Shown: in pieces, positions 14,309 to 22,723 of the stretch | Position numbering within the stretch: position 1 is the first letter of the stretch | Layout of the letters: each line of letters starts with the position of its first letter | Assembly (NCBI GenBank): GCA_043806975.1 | Contig: JAZDGL010000018.1 | Coordinates: 1-37,747, forward strand | Length of the DNA stretch: 37,747 nt | Origin: JAZDGL01 sp043806975 | GTDB lineage: Bacteria > Patescibacteriota > Minisyncoccia > CAYZDR01 | Direction: 5' to 3' | Made by a program: the position numbers and the translations under genes | Notes under the pieces: generated by a model | Told to the model about the DNA's origin: nothing | What the model saw: the letters and a program-made list of their open reading frames with translations, nothing else | Database searches by the model: none

Positions 14309-15142
14309 ATGGAAAAAGAAAAATATTTTGATGAAGAAAAAAATATTGAAAGTGAAAATATCGCAGATCAAGGATCGGTGGAAAAGAAGAAAATAAAATC
14401 GCGCCTGTCCTTGGGGTGGGGAAAACTAAAAGAAAAATTTAAGCAACCGCTTCAAAAAAACGTAAGAAAAGCCGTAGTTTTGTCTTCTGTCGCCTTTACG
14501 ATGTTGAGCGCGTCCGAAGGGATGGCCTTATCGCATAAGGAGCTTGTGGATACATTTAGAAAAGATGAAAATAAATATGAGTTGGTTTTAGGAGAAAAGC
14601 AATTGCAACAGTTAGAGGTAAAAGAATATAAAGATTTATTTAGCCATACTGAAGAGGTTGATCAAAAAATAAATCCTGAAAAAATTACTACGGAATTTAG
14701 TTTGATGAATGAAATTTCAGAAAGTTTAAATAAACAATATAAAGAAAGGAATGGTTCGGCTGGTAGCTTTGACTTGTCTCAAAGAGCTTATGATAAAATT
14801 GAAGAAGCGAATGAAATATTTGAAAGAATTAACAAACTTCCCGAAGAAGAAAAAAATAAATTTAGGGCAAAAGTTTTTGAAGAAGGGAATTTGAATTGGA
14901 TTAACGCATTTAAAATATTTTTTGTAAAACGCGCATTGGAAAATATAGCTTTAATCCCTCACGAATTAGGTCATCAATCGGAAGCATCAGTGCAAGGGGT
15001 TGAAACAAAAGGGGTAAATTTTAATTTTGGAATTTACCCCGCAGGGTTTTGCGGTCTTAGGGGATTGAAGAAAGCTAAAAACCCTGAATTAATTGATTCT
15101 GCGGGGATTAATTCGTCTAACAATATGTCAGAGTTTATATAA
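14309..15142 (+). CDS. Metallopeptidase-like protein, N-terminal part of a frameshifted gene
   Basis: A 277-residue open frame: a charged N-terminal 60 residues, a hydrophobic signal-like segment (VRKAVVLSSVAFTMLSASEGMA), a helical region, then IPHELGHQSEAS around residue 220, an HExxH-like zinc motif written HELGH, and a Gly-rich block FNFGIYPAGFCGL. The frame stops at 15142 after SSNNMSEFI. The next frame continues without a gap (IKGLKEGGQNNQ), so this is very likely the front of one protein of about 390 residues. A bare TATAAT lies at 14288-14293 without a well-placed -35. Function: putative exported zinc protease or a relative of membrane-associated peptidases; not assigned to a family. 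Confidence 0.6.
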   Translation: MEKEKYFDEEKNIESENIADQGSVEKKKIKSRLSLGWGKLKEKFKQPLQKNVRKAVVLSSVAFTMLSASEGMALSHKELVDTFRKDENKYELVLGEKQLQQLEVKEYKDLFSHTEEVDQKINPEKITTEFSLMNEISESLNKQYKERNGSAGSFDLSQRAYDKIEEANEIFERINKLPEEEKNKFRAKVFEEGNLNWINAFKIFFVKRALENIALIPHELGHQSEASVQGVETKGVNFNFGIYPAGFCGLRGLKKAKNPELIDSAGINSSNNMSEFI

Positions 15143-15150
15143 TTAAGGGG

Positions 15151-15492
15151 TTGAAGGAAGGAGGTCAAAATAATCAAATTTTGGCCTTGTTGGCGTTAAT
15201 AGGCGGAACAGATGGTTTTCGGTATGCGTTTCGCACCAAATTTGGGTTGATTGATCCAAATAGGAACGAATATAACGATATTTTAAGTTATGGCAAAGAC
15301 GCAGGAGTTCATGTCAATGAACTGTTTTTAGGGCTTGCAGGGGATTTTATTATTGATTCAGACAGTTGGGCATTGCTTAAAATGGCGTTGGGAGATGAAA
15401 AAATAAAACTTTCTGATGACTTTTGGAAATTTTATTATAAGCTCGGAGAGAATTCTCCAGAAATGGGGATAAAAGCAGGGTTTAAATTTTAA
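15151..15492 (+). CDS. C-terminal part of the frameshifted metallopeptidase-like gene
   Basis: The frame is open from 15121 and reads on from the upstream protein as IIKGLKEGGQNNQILALLAL; the TTG at 15151 is just its first possible start. It continues with GGTDGFRYAFRTKFGLID and ends EMGIKAGFKF. The phase change relative to the upstream frame is explained by one missing or two extra bases within 15131-15145 (TATATAATTAA). No SD suited to an independent start is at the right distance. Either the gene is broken in this genome or the assembly has an error. No known slippery motif is present. Confidence 0.5.
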   Translation: MKEGGQNNQILALLALIGGTDGFRYAFRTKFGLIDPNRNEYNDILSYGKDAGVHVNELFLGLAGDFIIDSDSWALLKMALGDEKIKLSDDFWKFYYKLGENSPEMGIKAGFKF

Positions 15493-15508
15493 AAGGAGAA
15501 ATAAAAAA

Positions 15509-15742
15509 ATGGAAAAAATAAAACAAGAAATAAAAAGGCAAATAAAATCATCTCAATTAGCAGAGAGTGATAAAATTTTTTTAGATAATTATCTAGATGC
15601 TTTAAATGATGATCAGTTAAAATTTTTAGCTGAAGAAATAAATAAAAATCCGAAGGTGTGGGTAGAGTTAATTGGCAATATCCAAAAGCAAAAACAGATA
15701 TTATTTTCCGGGACAGATAAACAATGGGAAGAAATTTTTTAG
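15509..15742 (+). CDS. Hypothetical protein, 77 residues
   Basis: Not recognised. An acidic/basic helical protein (MEKIKQEIKRQIKSSQLAES..) with no membrane segment; the middle SDKIFLDNYLDALNDDQLKF looks like two amphipathic helices. An SD, AAAGGAG, precedes the ATG by about 12 bases, and the gene is 17 bases after the end of the metallopeptidase-like frame, so the two are probably co-transcribed. It may be a small partner of that protein. Confidence 0.65.
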   Translation: MEKIKQEIKRQIKSSQLAESDKIFLDNYLDALNDDQLKFLAEEINKNPKVWVELIGNIQKQKQILFSGTDKQWEEIF

Positions 15743-15807
15743 CTGATTGGCGCCATTTGATGAGTAAAAATAGGTAAAAAGGTGCTATGTTTAAGAATTG
15801 AGTATTT

Positions 15808-15817
15808 ATGCTATAAT
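15808..15817 (+). promoter_or_regulatory. Extended -10 promoter giving a leaderless mRNA
   Basis: ATGCTATAAT: a TGn-extended TATAAT (hexamer 15812-15817) ends 8 bases before the ATG at 15826, so transcription would start at or beside the start codon. No good -35 is seen. Confidence 0.6.
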
Positions 15818-15825
15818 ATACTAGT

Positions 15826-16527
15826 ATGATTAAAGATTTTGATGAAATTGTAAAAAAGTATTATCCTGAGTTTAAGGATGTTGGATATTTTTTTAAGAAA
15901 TATCTAGAAAAATATATCAATTCCGATTCGGAAATTCTTGATATTGGCTGCGGAAGGCAAGCTTTTGGCGCAGAATTTTATAAAAAGGCGAAAAAACGAG
16001 TGGGGGTTGATCCCGACCAAGAGGCGCTGAATGATAACAAATTGATGGACGAGAAGTATTGTTGTGATGAGAGAAATATCCCGAATTCAATCGGGCAGTT
16101 TGATGTAATTATCGCGCAATGGGTCTTGGAACATATGGAAAATCCCGATAAAAGCTTTGAAGAGATAGAGAGGCTGGCAAAACCAGGTGGATATTTTATT
16201 TTTATGACGCCGAATATTTATTCCCCGCTTATTTTATTTAGTAAAATTTGCCCGATTTTTCTAAAAAAACGATTTCGCGGAAAATTAGGGATAAAAGAAG
16301 AAGATACTTATCCGACTTGCTACAGAGCAAATTCAGCAGCAAAAATAAATCAGATTTTAATTCGGAATAATTTTGAAAAAGTTGAGTTAAAAAAAGCTGG
16401 AGTATTGACATATTTTGGATTTAATAAAATCGCGCTCTTAAAAAAGATATTTTTTGATCGGACGGTCGGAAGATTATTCGGAGATTTATTCAAAACGCAT
16501 TTAACGGGGGTATATAGGAAAAAATAA
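15826..16527 (+). CDS. Class I SAM-dependent methyltransferase
   Basis: A 233-residue methyltransferase. Motif I is ILDIGCGRQAFGAEF (residues 38-52), an acidic residue follows in VGVDPD, motif IV is FDVIIAQWVLEHMENP and the post-motif is KPGGYFIFMTPN: the Methyltransf_11/23 pattern. The C-terminal half is rich in aromatic and basic residues (FLKKRFRGKLG..), which may help it sit at the membrane. It starts the surface-polysaccharide gene set, so a sugar or lipid-linked intermediate is a likely substrate, but this is inferred from the neighbours. The mRNA is probably leaderless. Confidence 0.88.
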   Translation: MIKDFDEIVKKYYPEFKDVGYFFKKYLEKYINSDSEILDIGCGRQAFGAEFYKKAKKRVGVDPDQEALNDNKLMDEKYCCDERNIPNSIGQFDVIIAQWVLEHMENPDKSFEEIERLAKPGGYFIFMTPNIYSPLILFSKICPIFLKKRFRGKLGIKEEDTYPTCYRANSAAKINQILIRNNFEKVELKKAGVLTYFGFNKIALLKKIFFDRTVGRLFGDLFKTHLTGVYRKK

Positions 16528-16537
16528 ATTTTCAATT

Positions 16538-16704
16538 ATAGTTTCCGTAAAACAAATTTATTTTAAAATCCCTCTTAGTCTCCCTTTTCAAAGGGAGAAA
16601 ATATCGGAATCCCTCTCAATCTTCCTTGCTGCGTCCCGCCAAAGTCCATGATGCGAAGGAGAATTAAGGGGGGAAAATATCGGAATTTGTTTTGCGGGAG
16701 CTAT
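16538..16704. repeat. TAGCTCCCGC-type element, copy 4 (167 bp), with nested module
   Basis: Left ATAGTTTCCGTAAAACAAAT and right ATTTGTTTTGCGGGAGCTAT. It holds a nested module, CTTGCTGCGTCCCGCCAAAG, whose reverse complement recurs in the element at 30399-30545 (CTTTGGCGGGACGCGGCAAG). Thus elements exchange internal modules. Confidence 0.85.
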
Positions 16705-16753
16705 ATCGGTCCTCAAGTTCCCCTCTAAAAAGGAGCCAAGGGAGTTAATTGTT

Positions 16754-17929
16754 ATGCAATATTTTATTAAACGCCGTTATTTGCCGGCGGTAAGATTTAT
16801 TGATTTTCTAGGCGGAGCTTATGTAAAAACCAAGCGGATTTTTTTTAAGCCAAAAGAGTTTAAAAAAAGCGAGGTAAAAAAGATTTTAGTTTTAGTTTTA
16901 GATTTAATCGGTGATGGAATTTTAGCAACCCCGGCGCTAAAAGTTTTGCGGAATAATTTTCCTGATGCGAAAATCACAGCGGTTGTAGGAAAATGGAATA
17001 AGGAAATTTTTGAAAATAATTCGGATGTGGATAAAGTGGAGGTTTTGGACGCGCCGTGGGTCAAGAGGGATGTAAAATGGAGTATTGTAAAATGCTGGAA
17101 AATTGTCCGAAAATTAAGGCGCGAAAAATTTGATCTTGGTTTTGATTTTAGAGGAGATTTTTTTAATATCTTATTGATGAAAATGGCTGGGATAAAATAT
17201 ACGGTTGGATATGGGATAACCTGCGGGGGCTGGATGCTTAATAAATGCGCGCCTTACGAGGGCGATAGATTTTACAAGCATATTGTTGAAAGGAATTTGG
17301 ATTTATTAAGAGCTTTAGAATTAGATTTTAGCAAAAATGGTTTAGATTTAAAAGTTTATCCGAGTGAAAAAAATAAACGGGCAATTGATCAATTTTTTCT
17401 TGAAAATGGAATAGACAGGCAAGATAATTTAATTCTCATCCATCCAGGCAGCAATGATCAAACGCGTTGCTGGGACGATGAAAGATGGGCAGAAGTTGTG
17501 GCGGATATTGTTGAAAAGAGGTATAAAGTTATATTAAGCGGGGGACCGAAAGAAAAATATCAAATATCAAATATGAAAAATCAAAAACAGATATTTAATA
17601 TAGAAGATCAAATTTTTGAATTTGTGGGTTATAGTATATTGGATTTAGCGGAATTGATGAAACGGGTCAACATTGTTTTATGCGTCAATTCTGCCGCTTT
17701 GCATATTGCGGCGGCGCAGAAAACTCCGACAGTTTGTTTGTTTGCGGGATCTTATCCCCGCACATTCGGTCCGTGGCAAAATCTCAAATCTGTGGTATTA
17801 TTTAAAGATGATGCGAAATGTTTTCCCTGTGGAAAAGTGATTTGCGAAAATAATGTTTGTATGAAGGAAATAAGCGTAGAGGAAGTGATAGAGGCAGTAG
17901 AAAAGGTCGGCGATTTTAGGAAGCTTTAA
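16754..17929 (+). CDS. Glycosyltransferase family 9 (heptosyltransferase-like)
   Basis: A 391-residue GT-B glycosyltransferase. Seen: VLVLDLIGDGILATPALKVLR (GT9 start at residues 46-66), VDKVEVLD, the donor-side LIHPGSNDQTRCWDDERWAEV, VNSAALHIAAAQKTPTVCLF and the C-terminal CFPCGKVICENNVCMKEIS cysteine block typical of GT9. It transfers a sugar to a membrane-anchored glycan in the cytoplasm. Around residues 273-290 a run reading KYQISNMKNQKQIFNIEDQ is out of character and resembles low-complexity repeats that read QISNxKNQK; it may be a small repeat insertion. SD GGGAG lies upstream, adjoining repeat copy 4. Confidence 0.9.
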   Translation: MQYFIKRRYLPAVRFIDFLGGAYVKTKRIFFKPKEFKKSEVKKILVLVLDLIGDGILATPALKVLRNNFPDAKITAVVGKWNKEIFENNSDVDKVEVLDAPWVKRDVKWSIVKCWKIVRKLRREKFDLGFDFRGDFFNILLMKMAGIKYTVGYGITCGGWMLNKCAPYEGDRFYKHIVERNLDLLRALELDFSKNGLDLKVYPSEKNKRAIDQFFLENGIDRQDNLILIHPGSNDQTRCWDDERWAEVVADIVEKRYKVILSGGPKEKYQISNMKNQKQIFNIEDQIFEFVGYSILDLAELMKRVNIVLCVNSAALHIAAAQKTPTVCLFAGSYPRTFGPWQNLKSVVLFKDDAKCFPCGKVICENNVCMKEISVEEVIEAVEKVGDFRKL

Positions 17930-17952
17930 AAAGATTCGCAAAGAAAAATTTT

Positions 17953-19530
17953 ATGCCTAAACAAACAAGAAATACAATTTATTTTTTTCAGTTAATTTTG
18001 GCGGCGCTTATTGCTGTCGGGATATTGCCGAGATATTATAGTTTTTTTATTGCGCTGGCGGCGGGAATTTATATTTATTTTGCCGATAAAACAGACGCGC
18101 TTTGGTTCCTAATCGCTTCAATTCCGCTTTATATTGCCCTCCCTTTTTCTAAAAGCTTTGATACATCTGCGTATTGGAGAATTTTATTTATTGAATATTT
18201 TATAATTTTAGCTTTAAAAAATAAAGAAAAAATCGTAAAAAAAGCCAAAGAAATCAAAAAAGATTTAATCGCGCGAAATTTTACGAAAATTTTTAAAGAG
18301 TATAAAATAGAAATTTTAATGACAGTTTTGTTTTTGTTGAGCATATTTTCTTTGGTAGGAGCGGAGAATAAAGCGCTTGGAATAAAAAGGATAGCATATT
18401 TTGGCAATTTTTTTATTTTTTATCTTATTCTTGTATATGGAATAAACTCTTTGAGCGAATTGAAGAATGCTTTGCGCGGATTGGCTGCCTCTGCGGGAAT
18501 TTTCGTTTTTGTTGGTTTTTTGCAGTTATTTTCTATGTATTTTACAAGCTATCAAAATTTTTGGTCGTTTTGGGCTGGAAAAGTTATTCCAGTTTTTTAT
18601 GGTCAAAAGCTTGCTGAATTTGTAAGTTTTAATAATGCTTGGTTCGCATTTTCTTTGTCTGGGCAGGTTTCATTAAGAATGTTTTCGCTTTTTTCTGATG
18701 CGGCATCAATTGCTTTTGCGATGGCGATGATCTGTTTTACCGTAATTCCTCTCTCGTTTTACTTTTTTTCGGAAGGAGACTTATTTAAGAAAAAGTTTTT
18801 TACGGTAATTTCGCTTGCGCTGGTAATTTTAGGGATAATCCTTTCGGGAAGCCGCGGGGCGTGGGTCAGTATAATTTTTGCCGCTGGGTTTGCTTTATTT
18901 GTTGCGGTTTTAAAAAAAACAACTGCGCAAGACAGGGCGATTTATGTAAAAAATATAATTTTGATGTGCGTTCTTTTTTTGCTGCTTTTTCCAATGTCTC
19001 CGCTTCTATTAGGGGCAAAAGATATTTCTACGACATCTTTGGGAAGAATTAGAACAATTCAGGATGAAAGCGATGTGTCTAATAAAAATCGTATTGAGGT
19101 GTGGAAAACTTCTTTGAAAACCTTGAAAGAGCATCCATTTTTTGGGGTTGGCGTAGCGAATTTTTCTGCTGAACCGGAAAAATTCGGTGAAAACTTTAAA
19201 ACTGCAAGCCACAATATGTATTTGTATATTGCCTGTGAAATGGGAATTCCCGCCCTTTTAGTCGTTTTAGTCCTGATATTTTATTTATTTAAGGATTTAA
19301 TTGCGGAGTTTCACACGGCGGAGGACAAATTTTTAAAAATGTTTTATTTAAGTCTTGGCGCGGCGGCGGCGTGGGTGTTTGGGTTGAGTTTAAGTATAGA
19401 TTGCCTTTTGAATGTGGATAAAATGACTTTAATTTTTTTAAGTTTTATAGGAATTTTTTATGCATCAAAAAGAATTGTTGGGCGAACAAGCGATTTCGCT
19501 GGTATCGTTGGCGGTAATGTCGTTCAATAG
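17953..19530 (+). CDS. O-antigen ligase/polymerase family membrane protein
   Basis: A 525-residue protein with about 11-12 membrane segments and one large outer loop. The Wzy_C signature region is clear: LSGSRGAWVSIIFAAGFALF, then NRIEVWKTSLKTLKEHPFFGVGVANF and TASHNMYLYIACEMGIPALL, with the conserved R, G and H residues. Proteins of this fold join or polymerise undecaprenyl-linked glycans on the outer side of the membrane. Flanked by GT9 and GT2 genes. Its last 71 bases overlap the next gene in another frame. Confidence 0.88.
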   Translation: MPKQTRNTIYFFQLILAALIAVGILPRYYSFFIALAAGIYIYFADKTDALWFLIASIPLYIALPFSKSFDTSAYWRILFIEYFIILALKNKEKIVKKAKEIKKDLIARNFTKIFKEYKIEILMTVLFLLSIFSLVGAENKALGIKRIAYFGNFFIFYLILVYGINSLSELKNALRGLAASAGIFVFVGFLQLFSMYFTSYQNFWSFWAGKVIPVFYGQKLAEFVSFNNAWFAFSLSGQVSLRMFSLFSDAASIAFAMAMICFTVIPLSFYFFSEGDLFKKKFFTVISLALVILGIILSGSRGAWVSIIFAAGFALFVAVLKKTTAQDRAIYVKNIILMCVLFLLLFPMSPLLLGAKDISTTSLGRIRTIQDESDVSNKNRIEVWKTSLKTLKEHPFFGVGVANFSAEPEKFGENFKTASHNMYLYIACEMGIPALLVVLVLIFYLFKDLIAEFHTAEDKFLKMFYLSLGAAAAWVFGLSLSIDCLLNVDKMTLIFLSFIGIFYASKRIVGRTSDFAGIVGGNVVQ

Positions 19531-20578
19531 CAAAAAGTATTATAAAGAAAAATACGAGCAAAATAAAAGTTATCTCAAACATCTTTTGATTTCTATTAAA
19601 AATCAAACTTATCCAAATTTGGAAATAATTATAATAGACGATTGTTCCGATGAAAACCCTTTTGAATTAGTTAAAACAATTTTACCGCAAGCTAAAATGA
19701 TAAGAAATGAAAAAAATTTGGGACTTTTGAAATCAGAAAATAAGGCGATAGAAATGTTTGGCGGAAAATACGCGGGCTTATTAAATCAGGATCTTTATTT
19801 AGAGGGAGATTATATAGAAAAATTGGTGGAAGTTTTAGAAAAAGATGAAAAAATTGGGGTTTGCGGAGGTAAAACTAGAACTTTTTTGTTAAACGAAAAG
19901 GGTGAACCGGAGTTTTCGCAATTGATAGATAGCGCAGGAATGTTGTTTTTTAAAGATCGCAATATAATTGAAGCGGGGAGAATGGAAGAGGATAATGGGC
20001 AGTATAATAAACAAAAGACAGTTTTTGGAATTACAGGGGCGGCTCCGCTTTTTAGGAAAGAAGCCCTTGAAGATATTAAAATTTTTGGAGAATATTTTGA
20101 TGAAGATTTTCAGATGTATAAAGATGATGTGGATTTGTGTTGGCGGATGAATTTACGAGGTTGGAAGTGCGAATATGCTCCGCAGGCGCTGGCGCATCAT
20201 GCTAGGACTTCTGCGGGAATTCCTAAAAAATACAGGAAAAATTTTTTATTGCGCCGTTTCGGATATATTATCCACAGGGTTGTTAAAAAGCAGTCGGGAG
20301 GCTCTGCAACGCGCCGCAGGGATGTAAGAAACCACTATTGGATGCTTGTAAAAAACGATACATGGCAAAGCTTGTTGAAATCTGCGCCTTTTTTTCTTTG
20401 GCGCGAGTTGCAAAAGCTGGTTTTTGGCATATTTTTTGAGCCTAATGTTTATTTTCCCGGCTGGGTGGACTTTTTCGGAAAATTAGGTAAAATGAAAGGG
20501 AAGAGAAAGATTATTCAGTCAAGACGGAAAATTATCTGGCAAGAGATGGAAAAGAGATTTGAAAAAGGGATATGGTAG
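19460..20578 (+). CDS. Glycosyltransferase family 2
   Basis: A 372-residue GT-A enzyme: first strand ISLVSLAVMSFNSKKYY, YPNLEIIIIDDCSDE, LLNQDLYLEGDYIEKL (DxD-like region), then MYKDDVDLCWRMNLRGWKC and APQALAHHARTSAG, the acceptor side of rhamnosyl-/galactofuranosyl-type GT2s. The first strand requires a start before residue 17, so the ATG at 19460, 71 bases inside the ligase/polymerase gene, is the likely start. The stop codon TAG coincides with the left end (TAGCT) of repeat copy 5. Confidence 0.88.
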   Translation: MHQKELLGEQAISLVSLAVMSFNSKKYYKEKYEQNKSYLKHLLISIKNQTYPNLEIIIIDDCSDENPFELVKTILPQAKMIRNEKNLGLLKSENKAIEMFGGKYAGLLNQDLYLEGDYIEKLVEVLEKDEKIGVCGGKTRTFLLNEKGEPEFSQLIDSAGMLFFKDRNIIEAGRMEEDNGQYNKQKTVFGITGAAPLFRKEALEDIKIFGEYFDEDFQMYKDDVDLCWRMNLRGWKCEYAPQALAHHARTSAGIPKKYRKNFLLRRFGYIIHRVVKKQSGGSATRRRDVRNHYWMLVKNDTWQSLLKSAPFFLWRELQKLVFGIFFEPNVYFPGWVDFFGKLGKMKGKRKIIQSRRKIIWQEMEKRFEKGIW

Positions 20579-20668
20579 CTAATTAACAAAACAAATTCCG
20601 ATGTTTTCCCCCTTGGCAAGGGGGAATTGAAAGGGGTTTTGTGAATAAATTTGTTTTGCGGGAGCTAT
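20576..20668. repeat. TAGCTCCCGC-type element, copy 5 (short, worn left end)
   Basis: The left end TAGCT is followed by a changed AATTAA and then CAAAACAAATTCCGATG; the right end TTTGTTTTGCGGGAGCTAT is intact. Inside is CCCCCTTGGCAAGGGGG. The left end supplies the stop codon of the GT2 gene. The right end followed by AAT makes TATAAT (20666-20671), a possible -10 for the LCP gene. Confidence 0.8.
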
Positions 20669-20709
20669 AATCTTTCTAATTAAAATAATGTTTTTTAGGA
20701 TATATAGAA

Positions 20710-21750
20710 ATGTCTTCCGATTCTAACCATAAAAAATCTATTTTTAAAAAAATCATACTCTGCTTGGGAATAGCGCTGTTTTTAATTTGCGCCCTTGCTG
20801 GTGCGGCAATTTACAAAACGGGGTCAGTTTATGTCAAAATGTCGGATGGAAAAAATTCTCTTTGGAGAAACATTTTAAGCCTGCTTCCTTTGGAAAAAAA
20901 TTCTTTTGCAAATAAAATTTTATCAGAAGATTCGGTTTTAAATAGCGAGACAGAGAGGGTGAACATAGCCATCTTGGGAATTAGAGGAGAAGATGACCCG
21001 AATGGCGGGCTTTTGGCAGATACGATTATGATTGCGAGTATTTTAAGAAAAGAAAATCAGCTTGCGTTAATTTCAATTCCGCGGGATTTGTATGTTAAGG
21101 TTCCCCGTTCTAAATCTGCGATGCAAAAAATTAATTCTGTTTATGCTTTTGGGCAAAAAAATGATAAGCAGGGTTTGGAATTTATGAAAGAGATACTTCA
21201 AACCGTGTCTGGGTTAGAAATTCATTATGCTGTTAGCGTTGATTTTGAAGCATTTGAGCAAACGGTGGATTTACTTGACGGGATTACGGTGCATGTGCCT
21301 AGGGATCTTACAGAAACACAACAATGGCAGGGGCAGCCTTTTCACATATCGGCGGGAGACCAAAAAATGAACGGAGAAACCGCGCTTTTATACGCAAGGG
21401 CGCGATATAGCACGAGCGATTTTGATCGCGCTAGGCGGCAGCAGGAAATTTTGATTGCGATAAGAAATAAGGCATTAAGCGCGGGGATTTTGATGAATCC
21501 TTTAAAAATTAATTCTTTGATGGATATAATAGGGGATAATGTAAAAATGGATTTTACCGCGTGGGAAGTAAAGGAAGTAATAAAAATTGCGCGCGATTTG
21601 GATTTAACTAATACAAAAAGAAGGGTTTTTGATTCTTCCGAAGCGGGCTTACTTGAAGCGAAGACTACCGATGCGGGAGAGTTTATTTTGGTTCCGCGCG
21701 GAAGCACTTATGAAAAAATACAGGAAGAATGCGAAGGAATTTTCAATTAG
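20710..21750 (+). CDS. LytR-CpsA-Psr (LCP) family protein
   Basis: A 346-residue membrane-anchored phosphotransferase. One membrane segment (about residues 12-32) precedes the LCP domain: NIAILGIRGEDDPNGGLLADTIM, LALISIPRDLYVKVP (catalytic region with Arg-Asp), KINSVYAFG, LLDGITVHVPRDL, and YARARYSTSDFDRARRQQEIL near residue 225, the conserved R-x-x-R block. LCP proteins attach undecaprenyl-linked glycans to peptidoglycan outside the membrane, consistent with the neighbouring glycan assembly genes. AGGA 11 bases before the ATG is a modest SD. Confidence 0.94.
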   Translation: MSSDSNHKKSIFKKIILCLGIALFLICALAGAAIYKTGSVYVKMSDGKNSLWRNILSLLPLEKNSFANKILSEDSVLNSETERVNIAILGIRGEDDPNGGLLADTIMIASILRKENQLALISIPRDLYVKVPRSKSAMQKINSVYAFGQKNDKQGLEFMKEILQTVSGLEIHYAVSVDFEAFEQTVDLLDGITVHVPRDLTETQQWQGQPFHISAGDQKMNGETALLYARARYSTSDFDRARRQQEILIAIRNKALSAGILMNPLKINSLMDIIGDNVKMDFTAWEVKEVIKIARDLDLTNTKRRVFDSSEAGLLEAKTTDAGEFILVPRGSTYEKIQEECEGIFN

Positions 21751-21772
21751 CTTTTTATTGTGATCTAAAACA

Positions 21773-21819
21773 GGGCTTATTCGTTTGATGAAAAAATGCG
21801 CTAAGCGCATAAGCCTTAT
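21773..21819. repeat. Short relative of the TAGGACTTACGC element
   Basis: GGGCTTATTCGTTTGATG and ATGCGCTAAGCGCATAAGCC form an imperfect palindrome directly before a GT2 start codon. The right half aligns with the right half of the element at 24510-24633 (ATGTGCCAAACGCGCAAGTCC). Both end about 13-20 bases before a gene start. Confidence 0.6.
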
Positions 21820-21832
21820 AAAATTTATTTTT

Positions 21833-22660
21833 ATGGACACCAAGGAATTGTCTATTATCGTTACATCCTATAAATCTTCGGCTATTCTTAAAATTTGTCT
21901 TAATTCTATAATTGAATCCTTGGAAGACAAAGACATAAATTATGAATTGATTGTTTTGGATAGCGCGACAGAAGAGGAAACATCTGATATGATAGAAGAA
22001 AGTTTTCCTGATATAAAATTTTTCCCGCACAAGAAGAATATGGGGACATCAAAACTTTGGAACGAGGGTTTTAAGATGGCGAAAGGCAAATTTATCGGGG
22101 TTTTTAACGCTGATTTGATTTTTGAAAAAGATGCGATTGAAAAAATACTGAATTTTATGAAAAAAAATGCGGCTGTGGGATTTTTGGGACCGGCGCTATT
22201 GGATTTAAATGGAAAGATTCAATTTTCTTGCTACGGGTGTTTTTATACGCCATGGGTTATTCTTTGCAGAAGAACTTTTTTGGGAAAAACTTTTTTCGGA
22301 AAAAGAACATTGGAAAAATTTTTGATGAAAAAATGGGATCACAAGCAAACTAAAAGCGTGCATTGGATTATGGGTTCTGCTATGGTGATTTCAAGGGAGG
22401 CATTGGAAAAAGTAGGGCCAATGGATGAAAGATTTTTTTTGTATTTTGAAGATACGGACTGGTGCCGCAGAGCATGGGAAGCTGGTTTTAAGGTTGTATA
22501 TTTTCCTGAGGCAAAATTGCATCATTATCATGGGCGCGCTAGCGCTAAAAGAAAGTGGTATCTTGCTCCTTTCATAAATAAATACGCGCGGATTCATATA
22601 AAAAGCGCCCTTATCTATTTTTGGAAAAATAAATTTAAAAAAGCGCCGATAATTGAATAA
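21833..22660 (+). CDS. Glycosyltransferase family 2
   Basis: A 275-residue GT-A enzyme: LSIIVTSYKSSAILKICLNS at the N-terminus, YELIVLDSATEE, GVFNADLIFE (DxD-like), VHWIMGSAMVISREALEKVGP and FFLYFEDTDWCRRAWEAGF, the pattern of rhamnosyltransferase-like GT2s. I start at the ATG at 21833, since the family begins with this first strand; an in-frame upstream ATG at 21788 lies in a repeat. Probably adds a sugar to the same surface glycan as the neighbouring enzymes. Confidence 0.88.
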   Translation: MDTKELSIIVTSYKSSAILKICLNSIIESLEDKDINYELIVLDSATEEETSDMIEESFPDIKFFPHKKNMGTSKLWNEGFKMAKGKFIGVFNADLIFEKDAIEKILNFMKKNAAVGFLGPALLDLNGKIQFSCYGCFYTPWVILCRRTFLGKTFFGKRTLEKFLMKKWDHKQTKSVHWIMGSAMVISREALEKVGPMDERFFLYFEDTDWCRRAWEAGFKVVYFPEAKLHHYHGRASAKRKWYLAPFINKYARIHIKSALIYFWKNKFKKAPIIE

Positions 22661-22676
22661 AATTTGTTAAAAAGGT

Positions 22677-22704
22677 TTTTCGCCGTTATTTTTAGAGGCG
22701 AAAA
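22677..22704 (+). promoter_or_regulatory. Hairpin between GT2 and the S41 protease
   Basis: TTTTCGCC (22677-22684) pairs with GGCGAAAA (22697-22704) around a 12-base loop, 20 bases before the chosen protease ATG. There is no T run after it, so a role as terminator is weak; it may shape the protease leader. Confidence 0.4.
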
Positions 22705-22723
22705 CGGTTGTTTATTAAAAAAT

